From Nereocystis luetkeana (taxonomy: Eukaryota; Sar; Phaeophyceae; Laminariales; Laminariaceae): a stretch of DNA of 64,000 bases. How positions within the stretch are numbered: position 1 is the stretch's first letter; the number at the start of each line of letters is the position of its first letter. This document shows positions 45,748 to 56,903 of this stretch, piece after piece. Location: the NCBI GenBank assembly GCA_031213475.1, contig JARUPZ010000014.1:8011491-8075490 (forward strand). The letters are read 5' to 3'. The position numbers were made by a program, and so were the translations under genes. The notes below the pieces were generated by a model that was given only the letters and a program-made list of their open reading frames with translations, was not told the DNA's origin and did no database searches.

Positions 45748-47721
45748 ACGTTGCTGTCGTACAGCACTGGTTTGGTGAGATCAAGAAATTCCCTCGTATT
45801 TCTTTGTTGCTTCGTGTGCTGGCGCCGGGCGCGCCTGTCGGCGTCGCACGGGGGGGGGATTTGACCACAGAACTCGCGTATGGTAATCACCCGGTCGTCG
45901 CCACGCATGCGGGGGATATCCACAATAAGATATGCGCCGACCTGGTGCACGGCCGAGCGGTGGTGTTTGATTTGCGATATGCAGACGAGATTCAGGGTGT
46001 TCGCCTTTCACCGCTGAGTGTCGTTCTCGAACCCAAATTAAGGATTATTCACGATCTTACGTTTGCGCGCGAGGGCGGTCGGACTAGCGTTAATGGTGAC
46101 ACTGACTTTGACTCCGCACCATCGTGCGAGCTCGGCCATGTGCTTCGTGATGTGCTGTTACGGGTGCTGTTTTTGCGACAGACGCATGGTAGTCGCGCTC
46201 GAATCCTGTTGTGCCGTGTGGATGTCAAAGACGCTTTTCGGCAGGTTTTGGTTGATTCGGCAGGCGCGCCGAATTTTGGATACGTTTTCGGTGATCACGT
46301 TGTTGCGCTTGCAGTTTGGTTGGCGCAATAGTCCTGGGTTTTGGGGGTTAATGGCATCTGCGCTCGAGCATGCTCATACCCACTCTAACTTTCAAGGCGC
46401 AGACGTTTTACAACAAGGGGCTGCCGCCGTTGCGCACGTTGAACTCTCCCCGCCGCGGGGAGTTCGGGTCGTTGATATCCCGCGTGATTGTGGGCCCGTT
46501 CCTGGTTCAGGGGGCAACACCGGGAGCAATTGTTTTGCGAGGTACTACGTGGACGATGGCATTCTTGCCGAGTTGCAATGGTGGCCGGACGGCCGCCGTT
46601 GCTTGCGTGCTGTACAGTCACTGGCGTCGGACAACTTTCGCTTGTTGGGCGAACGTGGTGTTTCCGATCCGCCCCTCCTGTCAGCCAAGGAAATTACTAA
46701 TTGGGACACGTAACTGGAAGTTTGGGGATGGATCATTGATACTGAGGCGCTTACGGTCACGTTGCCGCCCCATAAGCGCCTCAAGCTGCACAATATCCTC
46801 AAGGAGTGGCCCTCGTCTCGTGCATCTGCTTCTGCGAAGCAGGTGTCGCAGCTCGTTGGCTTTCTCATGCATATTTCCTTTGCTGTACGTCCGGGGCGTT
46901 TTTTCGTTAACCGCTTGTTAGCTTCAGTTGGTATGCCGCGCATTGCCGCCGGAGCTAATTTTTATTGCCGTATAGCAAACCCCGGGCGGCGTCTCGCCCT
47001 GGGACCCGAGTTCCATGGTGACCTCGAGTTCTGGCGGGGGTTCGTTGAGGAAATGTGGGACGCGCGCGGAGGAACCTTATCGGCTCCGATGTATAATTTG
47101 CTTGAGCGCCCCCCTAGACGTACTCTTTTTTTGGACGCATCTAAAACCGCTGTCGGGGTTTTTTGCTTGGAAACTGGGGTGTATTGGCGATACGAGCTTG
47201 ACGCAGGAGAGCGGTCTCGATTTTGTGGATCGAGTAAGTCCGTTGCAGATGAGAACGATATATCAATTAACGTTCTAGAATTGCTGGGCATGGTAGTTTC
47301 TGCATGAGTTATCGTATCTGCGTGTGATGAACGTCCGTTCGCCATGGGGGACTGTGTGTTGTTACGTGGCGACAACGAATCAGCCGTCAAGTGGGTGCGG
47401 CGTTGTCGAGGGAGAAAGGAGCCGAGATCTGGCGCATTAATGCGTCTCCTCGGGGAGCTCGAGTTGTCCTCTGGTTGGCACTTCGACGCAAAACACGTAC
47501 GTGGAATTTTTAACGTGGCCGCTGATGGTATCTCACGGTGGGATTGTGCCTCCGTCCTCGTTAATTTGCGTGCTGTTCGACCCGACATTCCGTGGCAGGA
47601 GCAGGACCTGGGGGGTGCGGGTACATCCCTCTGTACTTCGGTGTTGGCCTCGAACTCATGCGAAACGCCATTGCGACCTCGTCTGAACGCACTTATCAGG
47701 GGCATTTTGGCGCATTGGTAG
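45748..47721 (+). pseudogene. YR-2 reverse transcriptase / RNase H
   Basis: Homologous to YR-1 along its length: HWFGEIKKFPRI, RIIHDLTF, RVDVKDAFRQ, FGWRNSPGFW, YYVDDGILAE, LFLDASKTAVGVFCLETG, LRGDNESAVKW and AKHVRGIFNVAADGISRWD. Breaks are a one-base frame change near 46,305 (frame 3 to frame 1), TAA at 46,711 where YR-1 has Arg (WHTRLEV), and TGA at 47,305 where YR-1 has Trp. Catalytic YVDD and RNase H residues remain visible. The start is uncertain; a frame at 45,281-45,748 may be a decayed N-terminal extension. Confidence 0.9.
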
Positions 47722-48647
47722 ACTTTCGGGTACGTTGTGACATGCCTGTATTCCTAGAGCGTGGCGGAGACAGCATGACTAACGTGTGGCATTTGTTCGA
47801 GTACGTAGCGTACGCCTTTGCCACTAAGAAATTGCGGTCGGCAACTATCGAGAGCCATTTGTCAGCGATCAAGTATTTCCATCGAATTTCACGAGGGTTC
47901 GAACTGGACACTACCCATCGTGTTTTGGGTAATGCCCTCAAAGGAGCCGCTCGTTCGCATGCCGACGCTGGTAACCAAGCAACCGTTCGTCGGCCTGTTT
48001 CGTGAGAAATGTTGATCGCGGGCGAAAAATTGATCTCCACATGGCAGACGGGGGGTCGTGTCTTGTGGCTTGCCCTCTGCGCTTCCTTTTGTTTTTTGAC
48101 TCGGGCGTCAGAAGTGTTTGCGGAAACTCGGTCGCGTGTGCATGAAACTTATTGCTTGCGACGGGCTGATGTAGCGTTTTTTCGCGAGAATATTCAGCTT
48201 ACCGCGTCGCAGTGGTCTGCTGCCGACCGCGTTGAGGTTAGGTTTCGTGGGTCGAAAGGGGACCAACTGCGGAAAGGATCGGTTTTGACGCGCGTACGTT
48301 GTGGTCCGGCGTTGCGCGTGGGCGACGGTGGCGGTGCTGTCGATCTCATGATCGAATTGATGTCTTGCTATTTGTTTCTTCCCTCGTCGGCCCCACTTGC
48401 CGCTTTTGGTGTTGGTAATGGCAGATTGTCCATGTGGACACAGCAGCAAGCGGCGACAGCTCTGCGAAAAATGGTTGCGTTGGCGGGCGTGCGTGCGGAG
48501 GAGTACACTTTGCACTCTCTGAGGATTGGAGGCGCAACTCACTTGTCGGCGGCGGGGGCAACACCAGAGGTGTTGCAGCGTCAGGGCCGATGGGCGTCCG
48601 ATGCGTACAAGACGTATGTTCACAGTCATGGAAAGGATGCCAGTTAA
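47592..48647 (+). pseudogene. YR-2 tyrosine recombinase
   Basis: The frame overlaps the end of the polymerase frame, as in YR-1. It is broken by TGA at 48,006, just before EMLIAGEKLISTW (YR-1 has FGMLLAGETLIPTW). Catalytic residues remain: Arg in LTRASEVFA, HSLR in LHSLRIGGATHL, Trp in QGRWASDAY and Tyr in KTYVHS. It ends 165 bp before the LTR-542 insertion. Confidence 0.9.
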
Positions 48648-48814
48648 GTAGCCGACGTGATGGCCCAGGAAGGAATTAGCGGTGGGATTCAGCCGGGCCA
48701 GGGCATAGAGTGGGGGCGGGTTAACTCACTCTTAGATTTGACTAGGCAGAAGTGAAACTATGAAGAAGTGTGTTATTACATGCGTTCCCTATGATATTGC
48801 AAGTCAGGGGGAAA

Positions 48815-49355
48815 TGTTACAGCTGCCTCCTCCTGTGTACCGCTATCGGCTCGGTCTCACCTCGATAGCCAGCTGTTGTCGTTCGTTGAGAGAGTCCTTC
48901 TGGGGGTTTCCTCCTTTCCTCGGTCCTGAATCCTCTCTGGCCACGGGGTGGCCAGACGCCACGCGGGTTGAGTGTTGGTATTACTCAGCAGGTGCGACGC
49001 GTGGTTAACAGACAGGCACGTGATAGGCGATAATCATGCACGGTGTGTGAACAGGATATGGTTTGACTTGTTTCTTTCGTTCTTTGGTGGGATTGACTAA
49101 CCCCAGGTAGGGCCAGAGAGCACCCGCATCGACCATTACAGCCGATACGGGGTTTCCATGACCCAGACAATGGCCTCCCCCGCCGGGGACACTCCATTGT
49201 ATACCTACATCGATATGACAGCGAGCCATCCTACGGCTTTATCGCTGCCTTACACGATGCACCCTCCGTGCGTCACTGGTCAGGTCAGTCAACGTACATC
49301 ACAGAATACCCTGTCGCCCACCTGGGCGACTCCTGAAGCCCGTAGCGCTGCAACA
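48815..49355 (-). repeat. LTR-542 left LTR (3' LTR if minus)
   Basis: Starts TGTTACAGCTGCC and ends GCGCTGCAACA on the plus strand. Identical by eye to the right copy. Confidence 0.9.
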
Positions 49356-49367
49356 CCCCCCCTGCCC
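49356..49367 (-). other. LTR-542 polypurine tract
   Basis: On the minus strand GGGCAGGGGGG abuts the LTR. It resembles the Copia-1 tract GAGCAGGGGGGA. Confidence 0.6.
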
Positions 49368-49540
49368 GACGCATAACTATCGTCGGTGCACAGCGGGTAT
49401 CCCGGCCACTACCCGGTAACAGCGTGGGCAACTCCTCCTCCATATCCCCGACGAACCGGCTGCCGCGTCCTTCCTTATCCATTCGACGATTAACGAGCTT
49501 CGGCCACGTACGGACATCCCCGATGCTCGTGACGAGGCTC

Positions 49541-50341
49541 CTACGCCTTCCGCTTTTCCTTCTGACGGTCGCTGCTGCTGTTTCGGCTTCTGCGGCGGCT
49601 GCAGTTGCTGCTGCTGCTGATGATGACACAGTTGCTGCGCCTGACGCTGTTCCACCTCTTCCTCCTTCTCCTGCTGGGCCGGCCGTTTGCGCTCCCTCCG
49701 CGGCGGCGGAGGTGGTGGACCTGATTGCCCCCCCGTCCTGCCGGTTCCCGTTGCCGTGCTCGGTTGCTGCTACTGCGGTTGCGCTCCTGCGTGGCACTCC
49801 TGCTACGGCGGTGGTGGCAGCTACGGCGGTCACGACTGCGACTGCGGCTCCGTGCATCTAACTTGAAAATGGTACAATGCTTTAGCATCCTTTGCCGCTT
49901 ATGTAACGGGGTACACACAAACCTACCCGACCCCTGATCCGGCGTCCTCTCATAGACGCTTGATAGCTCAGACCGGGCTGCTCGACGGAAGTGATTCGCT
50001 ACCCCCCGGTCCAATGCTCGTGCGCCCGATTCGCGTGGATGCGTTCCCTTCCGCGTTTGCTGGCCGCCTCCTTGATCAAGACCCTGTTGACCCCCAGCTT
50101 CTGCTCTCCCGAGGAACTCCTCTGAGTTGCCGCGTCGTCCCGCGCTCTTCTGGGGCTCTTTTTCCCCTGCCGTCTCTTGAGTATCCCTCTCAGCCTCCAG
50201 AACATCTGCTGCCTCTCCGCCAAGAAATTGGACGAATTCACATTCGAGCCTCATGTGGTTCGGCCGCTCATGGAAGACCTTGAGTTTGGCTGCCAATACC
50301 CCAACACCAGCTGTGCAATCGAGGATTTCGTCGAAACTCAT
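49541..50341 (-). CDS. unrecognised Arg/Ser-rich frame inside LTR-542
   Basis: 266 residues, starting at ATG (MSFDEILDCTAGVGVLAAKL), with open frame extending a little upstream (FHTELAK). The first 70 residues look like a folded, possibly helical domain (PNHMRLECEFVQFLGGEAADVLEAE). The rest turns into Arg/Ser- and Gln-rich low complexity (DARSRSRSRDRRS). It is in the sense direction of LTR-542, close to its 3' LTR. It could be an accessory or captured gene, or composition-driven openness. No family recognised. Confidence 0.3.
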   Translation of the reverse strand: MSFDEILDCTAGVGVLAAKLKVFHERPNHMRLECEFVQFLGGEAADVLEAERDTQETAGEKEPQKSAGRRGNSEEFLGRAEAGGQQGLDQGGGQQTRKGTHPRESGARALDRGVANHFRRAARSELSSVYERTPDQGSGRFVCTPLHKRQRMLKHCTIFKLDARSRSRSRDRRSCHHRRSRSATQERNRSSSNRARQREPAGRGGNQVHHLRRRGGSANGRPSRRRRKRWNSVRRSNCVIISSSSNCSRRRSRNSSSDRQKEKRKA

Positions 50342-50409
50342 CTTTGCAAGCTCTGTGTGAAACTTCGCTCGGGAACGTTTGGTGCACCCCTAGTGTGGTC
50401 TTTTGAAGA

Positions 50410-50870
50410 TACTGACGTTTGACTCCAAGAAAGTAAGTCGTTTGAAGGTTCAGAAGTTCACGCCACCCCCTCAAGTACTGACGTGACTCCGAGTAAGCAG
50501 ATCGGTTGAGGGCCCTGACATTCACGCCACGTTAGAAGGTACTGACGTGACTCCGAGTAAGTAAGTCGTTTGAAGGCACTGACGCGCCTCCGAGTAAGTA
50601 AGTCGTTTGAAGGCACTGACGTTCACGCCACGTTTGAAGGTACTGACATGACTCCGAGTAAGTAAGTCGTTTGAGGGCACTGACGTTCACGCCACCTTCA
50701 CTGACGTGCCTCCGAGTAAGTAAGTCGTTTGAAGGCACTGACGCGCCTCCGAGTAAGTAAGTCGTTTAAGGCACTGACGTTCACGCCACGTTTGAAGGTA
50801 CTGACATGACTCCGAGTAACTAAGTCGTTTGAAGGCACTGACGTTCACGCCACCTTCACGCGACCCCCCC
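50410..50870. repeat. minisatellite (TCCGAGTAAGTAAGTCGTTTGAAGG-type)
   Basis: At least seven irregular units combine CTCCGAGTAAGTAAGTCG, TTTGAAGGCACTGACG and TTCACGCCACGTTTGAAGG blocks. Some units are short (~37 bp) and some long (~64 bp). It lies inside LTR-542. Confidence 0.85.
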
Positions 50871-50908
50871 AGCCCGAACAGTGTCCACTGGTGAGACCCT
50901 TTCGTTCT

Positions 50909-51128
50909 AAAACTAATTCATGAGTCCTCAAACGTCATTCATCCACCACCACTTCAAGATCGTAACCCTTGTATAACGGTTTTCGTGAAAGTAGTTGTAG
51001 AAAGGTGGTGACAAACACAAAACTAATTCATGAGTCCTCAAACGTCATTCATCCACCACCACTTCAAGATCGTAACCCTTGTATAACGGTTTTCGTGAAA
51101 GTAGTTGTAGAAAGGTGGTGACAAACAC
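50909..51128. repeat. perfect 110-bp tandem duplication
   Basis: Two identical units begin AAAACTAATTCATGAG and end GGTGACAAACAC. No difference is visible, so the duplication is recent or conserved. Confidence 0.93.
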
Positions 51129-52271
51129 CCCCCCAGCACGGAAACTACCTACTGCTTATTGGCATCCCAATCCCACCTTTCGCTTCGTGTTTCCAACACT
51201 GGGCCACTAATCTTGGAGAGTCAAATAGGAAGGTATCCTGCTCGGTTACACCATGCCTACATCATGTTTTCCAGCATTAGTCATGCAATCTAGAATTCCT
51301 ACAACCGTTCTTTTCCGATCAGGCGGATCGCTCGATTCTTGGAGACGGACGACACAACAGGTGCGTGGTACGCCCAACCACTTCACGATCGCGTTCGCAA
51401 ATGAAGGGAACCTTTAGTTTGGGCATTGGGCATATGTGGCCTCGCCTTCATAGAACTGCCCTCCCCATGCGGGGACGAAGCACTTGAAAATTAGGGTCAA
51501 CCTTATGTGCATGTACAGCAGTGCAGTACTCAAACGGTGAAGATGCCCAATCGTCATTGGGAACCATGTCAAATACTTGAACAAAGTCAAGCTCGTTTGA
51601 TTCTCCGTTCACTGCGTCAGCGACTAAGACGGCGCGTGAGTATGCGCGCTGGGGAGGGGCTTTGTTTTCCTATCGGAAACTACCAGGTTTTCTCTCCTCA
51701 GTTTGATTTGCCTTGTGTATCTCGTATCCACTGCTTAGGATGCATGTATTTGCTCTGGAAGAGCAGACACCCTTGCTACAGGCAAAGCGCTCCGGATAGA
51801 GGCCAGCGCTCCGAGGTCTTTTCAGTACGAATGTAAAACAAACGCCTGTTTTCACGGTTTTCAAATATTCGTGCATGATACTATCAAGTAACTGTTCACG
51901 CATCCCCCAGTATTCGGGCGCTGTGATCACGGGATTGCAACTATTTATGTGTGTGATCCCCGATTCGGTGACACAAACTGCTGTGTCGACATCCTGGTAG
52001 TCGATAATCTAGTGCCGGGTGGTTTGTAACTACCTGTACTAATATGCCCGGTGCCACTAGGTTGATAGGTTTTATTTATTCGTTGGTGTCGCACTGCTAT
52101 ATCTCTCTGCTCTTGGACGGAATGCGTGCGTCGTGCCTGCCGTATCCAGTGTGATGTGATACCAGCTCGGTATGCTGAATAAAGTTAATATACATACTTT
52201 ACAGCAGTCGGGATGAACAAGGTAATGCGGCCGTATGTGTTCGACCCGTACTCTGCACGTATTGCGTATGT

Positions 52272-52400
52272 GTTCTTCATCTTACACCATTCTTTCTACC
52301 CGTCGACATCCAGCACAACCAGTGTCCGTGCCCTTTATTTGATCCTAGAGAGAGATTTTTCCTGTGGTCACAAACTACACCACAGTCATCACAACATACG
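52272..52400 (-). repeat. LINE 3'-end relic
   Basis: GTGTTCTTCAT, TTTCTACCCGTCGACATCC, AGTGTCCGTGCC and CTGTGGTCACAAA follow in the order of the LINE tail. No coding part. Confidence 0.65.
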
Positions 52401-52910
52401 TGGATTTCTAGTAAGTTCCATGTTTGCCAGCCGACAATGCACGTTGTTGTCCAGGGGTTCATCGTTCTAAAGGGTGGTTATTTACGCCCAAACGGCGTAA
52501 GGCTCGACCTTGTTAGTTTCCGTTATCACCTAACCGAGCAACCGGTCCACGAGAGCATGCGTGTATTAGTACGTACGGCACCTTTGGCTTGTATCGACAC
52601 CTGTCGGTTGCATTTGGTTTTGAAGACATTATGTGGTCAATCGCATGCAGACATTTATTAACGAACATGCATGTGTGTGCGATCATGAAAAACGAGCGAA
52701 CATACGAGCACGAGCAACAGGCAAACGGAGCACGAGCAACGAGTATGCCTGCATGCATTGACCAGACAAGCATCTTCAAAGCCTTACGAAACAACAGGCA
52801 GAGCACCATCGGCAGCGTGAATACATAACAGCATATCACACGAATCACCCTCCTACAAGGCAGGCAACCCCGAAAACATGTGGATATATGCATATAACGA
52901 GTATCCCATA

Positions 52911-53192
52911 ACATAGTATGCAAGATGGAACGTGGGATTATAGAAAGAACACGATCACCTCATATCACAGTTTTGCAAACATTCCCATCGCCCGGGTTGT
53001 CCGTTCTTATTTCCTATAATTGACGGACTAATTATGTGCGCGGAAGCTAGAACATAGTATGCAAAATAGAGCTTGGGATTATACAAAGAGCACGATCACC
53101 TCATATCACAGTTTTGCAAACGTTCCCATCGCCTGGGTTCTCCGTTCTTCTTTCTTATAATTGACGGACTAATTATGTGCGCGAAAGCTAAT
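52911..53192. repeat. 141-bp tandem duplication, diverged
   Basis: Units beginning ACATAGTATGCAA at 52,911 and 53,052 share CACGATCACCTCATATCAC and TAATTGACGGACTAATTATG and differ at roughly one base in twelve. Confidence 0.85.
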
Positions 53193-53634
53193 GAGTATGG
53201 TTGTTTCCTATGGCCACGTACCGGGTCAAAAGACCAGGGAAAGCCAGTGAAATGCCAACGTACCGGGTGTGAAGACCCGAACGGGTGAAACAAGTGGAAT
53301 TCCAGCGTATCGGGTACTTGGAGACCATAACAACCCGCTATGACTCTCGTTGTGTGCCCTCAGTTGTTTCAACATAGCTTTCATCTACCCCCGAATAGTA
53401 ACATGCCGTACACTGCACAGCTGAACAGCTTCCCAACAACGTTACTTTGCTCCGGTAGTAGGGGACACTCATCCCGTACGTGTGTAGGGATGTGTGGGGC
53501 CAAAGTTAAACGTCTCCACGCTTGTGAAAGAAAGAGGAGCGATGGACCCAAGGATCTAGAGAGCTTTTGCCGTGCGACCTTCAGTCCCATGAACGGTCAT
53601 ATTGATAGTGGTATGAATACTGTATACCTGGTAT

Positions 53635-54224
53635 ACTGTGGATACATCCTCCACGTATGATATGTGGCCTTCGACTAAAACTCGTCATTTCTACCGAGCT
53701 TCATCACCGTAGTATGCCCCGTATGAATCCCAGATACCTGGTACTCGTGTGCATACGGTGTGTGTGGTACATCCTGATATGTCGCTTTTCAACGCGTTAT
53801 CATGACTCGAAAAGATGGGAAGAGAGATGTACGAAATGGTCCCTAAGGATTTTGCCATACGGCCTACCAGGTACCTGGTACAGTTTTACGGGAGTGTGTA
53901 GTATTATATATAGCCCATAAACGCCCTTTATTGATGTTGTCAAAAGCATACATACTGCGAGCCACCCCCCCTGTATGCTTAACCGTGTATCAAGAGCTCA
54001 CCCTGTTCGGGGTAGAAAAAAAAAAAAAAAAAAAAACTCCAGGTACAGAGTAGAGCAGTAGTAGTAGGAGTATGGTTTCCTATCTTTTGTCCACATTACA
54101 TGTACTATCGTTGATATTCATATTATTAGTCGTGTACGTAAGGTAATGCAACTCGTCGTATAATATACCCTGGTATACCATCTTCTCATCTTTTTGAGCA
54201 TCGTGTGAAACTGCGTACCAGGTA
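53635..54224. repeat. cluster of TACCAGGTA / TACCTGGTA words
   Basis: Six exact 9-mers at 53,635, 53,735, 53,865, 53,872, 54,216 and 54,224-adjacent context (the last counted once), including the perfect palindrome TACCAGGTACCTGGTA at 53,865-53,880. TATACCCTGGTATACCA at about 54,164 is a further near match. Confidence 0.75.
54015..54037 (+). repeat. poly-A run
   Basis: About 23 consecutive A after GGGGTAG. It could be a retroposon tail but has no recognisable body. Confidence 0.9.
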
Positions 54225-54672
54225 GTGTATAGACTACTGATGGTATTGTAGACGGGGATGCGGCTTTTCTGTGTAATTTTCAAGTTGAGGCGCCTTTGCT
54301 CCAGGCAGCTATTACTCAGTGCTCGGGGCATGGTAGGTTATCGGTTCCTGCGTACAACTTCAAACTTAGAACCATCTACGGAAAGCGCTCCTCCCGCAAC
54401 GATATTCAAAAGTACTCCCTGTTTCGATACCAGCAGCGAGGTATACTTCAACAAACAGCAGTTACATGTGACATGTGACCACGAAAATACTGCTGTCGCT
54501 CAGGTTGGGCTGATTATTAGAGTTGTACGCATACGTATTGCCATGGTCGTCTAAATGAATACAGCCGACCCCCCCCATTTTTTTCCTCGAGGAGTACCGC
54601 ACAGCAAGAAAAAAAACCGGCCGCACCAAAAAAACACAGACGAGATGTGCGGGGCCGAAAACAAAAAAAATC

Positions 54673-54750
54673 GAGAGTGACGCCTGAGGCGGAGAACGGC
54701 CGCAAAAAAACGAGAGTTACACCTGAGGCGAAGGCCGGCTGCAAACAATC
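54673..54750. repeat. ~39-bp duplication
   Basis: CGAGAGTGACGCCTGAGGCG and CGAGAGTTACACCTGAGGCG begin two adjacent units, each followed by GGCCG-type text and A runs. Confidence 0.7.
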
Positions 54751-54902
54751 GTCAAGGCGTGCGCGGGAACAAAAAACAAATCGAGGGTCAGGACGGAGAG
54801 ATTCGTGGCCTTCTTTTTTTTTGGTGCTGCCTTATCGCGAGTATGCGATGGTGGCTACCTGTCGTGACTACTGTTTCCTGATACGTTATGCATGGTTACT
54901 GC

Positions 54903-54941
54903 TATTTTTTTTTTTTTGTTTTTTTTTTTTTTTTTTTATTT
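54903..54941 (+). repeat. poly-T tract
   Basis: Nearly pure T interrupted by single G and A. Confidence 0.9.
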
Positions 54942-55132
54942 TGTTTTTCCATCCCATTCATTATCTTCGCACATCTTCTTCTCTGTCTCCTTCCAACTCG
55001 TAACTCAGATCCGGGGTCACATAGCAGGCTCTTCTCCCCCCTTCCCGCTACGGTACGTGCCTTCATTTTTATCGCGAGAAGATTTCAGCCTTTTTCTTTC
55101 CCTCGTCGACTCGCATCGAATTGTGCCTACCC

Positions 55133-56374
55133 AGATGCATAGTCGAAGACCTTAGGGAGTTCCGAGCCACCGAAGGGTCAACGGAAGTTGCCCCCTTGGT
55201 GTTTGGAGTTGAGACCGCGTTGTGGTCCACAGCAGCCAAAAAGGCGGGGAAGTGGTACCGGGGGATCCTTGAAGCAGCCGAACGGTTCATGGTGAGGTGG
55301 CACGAGGCTGAGGCTGAGATGAGTAGACAGCGCCGCGCATCCGCCGTGGATGGTGCCCAAAGGAACGGGGGGGGAGGGGGCAACAGGAGAAGTGGCATAA
55401 AGCCCGACCGAGTGAATGCGGAGAGGGGGGGGAACAGGAGGGGTAGAAGGGAAACGGCGGTAGACGAAAGTAGGAAGGAGATGGCAGACAGGGTAGCAAG
55501 GCACCAAGTCGACTAGGAAGTAGAATATGACCATACTACTAGTGCTACCAACTGGTGCAGCTGGCTCGAACGTGGTCTTCCCTTGTCTTCTCTTTTAGTT
55601 GCGCTGACTCTCCGTGATTTTCATTTCATTTTTTCTCTTCCTCTTCCTTTTCTGATTGATAAGCCGTACTCAAGGAGCCGTGTGGCGTGGTTGGAAGACG
55701 AACCTGCTCTGCTCGGCTCGTATTGTCTGACGCCAAGGGGCTGGGCATAGTTGACGAACGCAGGGCGGAGACGGCAGTCTGGGTAGCAAGGTACCAGGCG
55801 GATTAGCAGGGAGAACCTGGCTATACTACTCGTACCACAAGCTGCTGCCGCCACCTAGAAGGTGCTTTGGGCTTTGGTCTGCCTGTTATTTCCCCTTTGT
55901 TATTTTTCCTTGTTACTTTCTCCTTGGTTCTTTGTCTTACTCTGTTCACAAGCAGTGGTGTCTTTTGTTATTTCTTCTTTTTTCCAGCTCGTTCTTTTTC
56001 AAGTGTAGGCCACCTCGCCTGCGGGGGGGGGGGCACGACAGATTGTTTCTCTTAGATTTTGCTTTCATTTTTCTTCTTTTTCTTTTTCGACTTGTCTACC
56101 TTGTTTTGTTTTCTCTTTGATTGTTTCTTTTCGTTTCACTATTTCATAGATTGCGTATGTCGTGCCTGTCGTATCTAGTATGATGACATGGCTTTGCATT
56201 GCCCACTGCAGTTCACACTGCACACGTGGCAACGTAGTATCTCTGTGGCGTAGCTTTGTGACCACAGAACTTGTATCTCTTCTAGGATGGAAGAATCGGC
56301 ACGGACACTGGTTGTGCTGGATGTCGACGGGTAGAAAGAACGGTTTAATGTGAAGAACACACACACACACACAC
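55133..56374 (+). mobile_element. 5'-truncated LINE copy
   Basis: A near-perfect inverted copy of 59,866-61,090. It starts inside the last ~125 codons of the LINE protein (VEDLREFRATEG to RVARHQVD, stop at 55,516), continues through the whole 3' UTR and ends in an (AC)n tail (about 56,357-56,374). Loss of the 5' end with an intact 3' end is the mark of target-primed reverse transcription. Target duplications were not identified. It lies inside LTR-542. Confidence 0.9.
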
Positions 56375-56427
56375 GCTGCAAGGCGCTCTCAACAATTGAA
56401 TCCCTTTTTTTATTTTTGCAAATAAAG

Positions 56428-56510
56428 TCAAAGTCCGACCCTCCTAGGGCTCGAACCCAGGACTCAAACAAGTAGAATTCGAGGTTAACCACTTGAACCA
56501 CCGGGGCGAC
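56428..56510 (-). ncRNA. tRNA-like element (pseudo-tRNA or SINE head)
   Basis: On the minus strand TGGTTCAAGTGG resembles a polymerase III A box, and GGTTCGAGCCC is a good B box about 35 nt later. A T arm (CTGGG-TTCGAGC-CCTAG) and an anticodon arm (CGAAT-TCTACTT-GTTTG) can form, with TAC at the anticodon place. The acceptor stem pairs poorly and position 33 is C, so a working tRNA is unlikely. A tRNA-derived SINE start or a tRNA pseudogene fits better. Confidence 0.5.
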
Positions 56511-56599
56511 AACAGCAGTAGTGCTACCCGAATACGAAGTATATGTACTCTATCGTAGTTTTTACGTGTATCCCTCGCCGCTGGTACCCATCAGACTCC

Positions 56600-56810
56600 A
56601 TCATCCCGGACAGAACTCGGGGCTCGACACTTGGCCACCCATCAGATTCCATCCCGGAAAAGCTCGGGCAGAGACACTGATCCCACCCAAGGAAAACTCG
56701 GGCCCCGATGTTTGGGCCTCATTCCGCCCAGGAGGACTCTCGGGCCCAGTTATTCGGGCCCTCGTTCCGCCCGGGAGAAAACTCGGGCCCAGGTGCTCGG
56801 GGCCGAACAA
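56600..56810. repeat. GC-rich minisatellite
   Basis: Three to four units of ~60 bp with ACTCGGGCCC and TTCCGCCC(A/G)GGAG cores, adjacent to the right LTR of LTR-542. Confidence 0.7.
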
Positions 56811-56903
56811 ATTCCCTGGGTACGGATCTCTCGTGTCCCCGCCAGAGCTCATGACCTTGCGCTCCAATCTCCCCCTCTCTCTGTCATCGGCCTGGGTTCA
56901 TCA

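Larger units (their letters stand above)
51129..55132. other. interior of LTR-542 without supported genes
   Basis: Only short frames. Contains a LINE relic, tandem duplications, homopolymers and a cluster of TACCAGGTA words, each listed separately. Confidence 0.45.
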
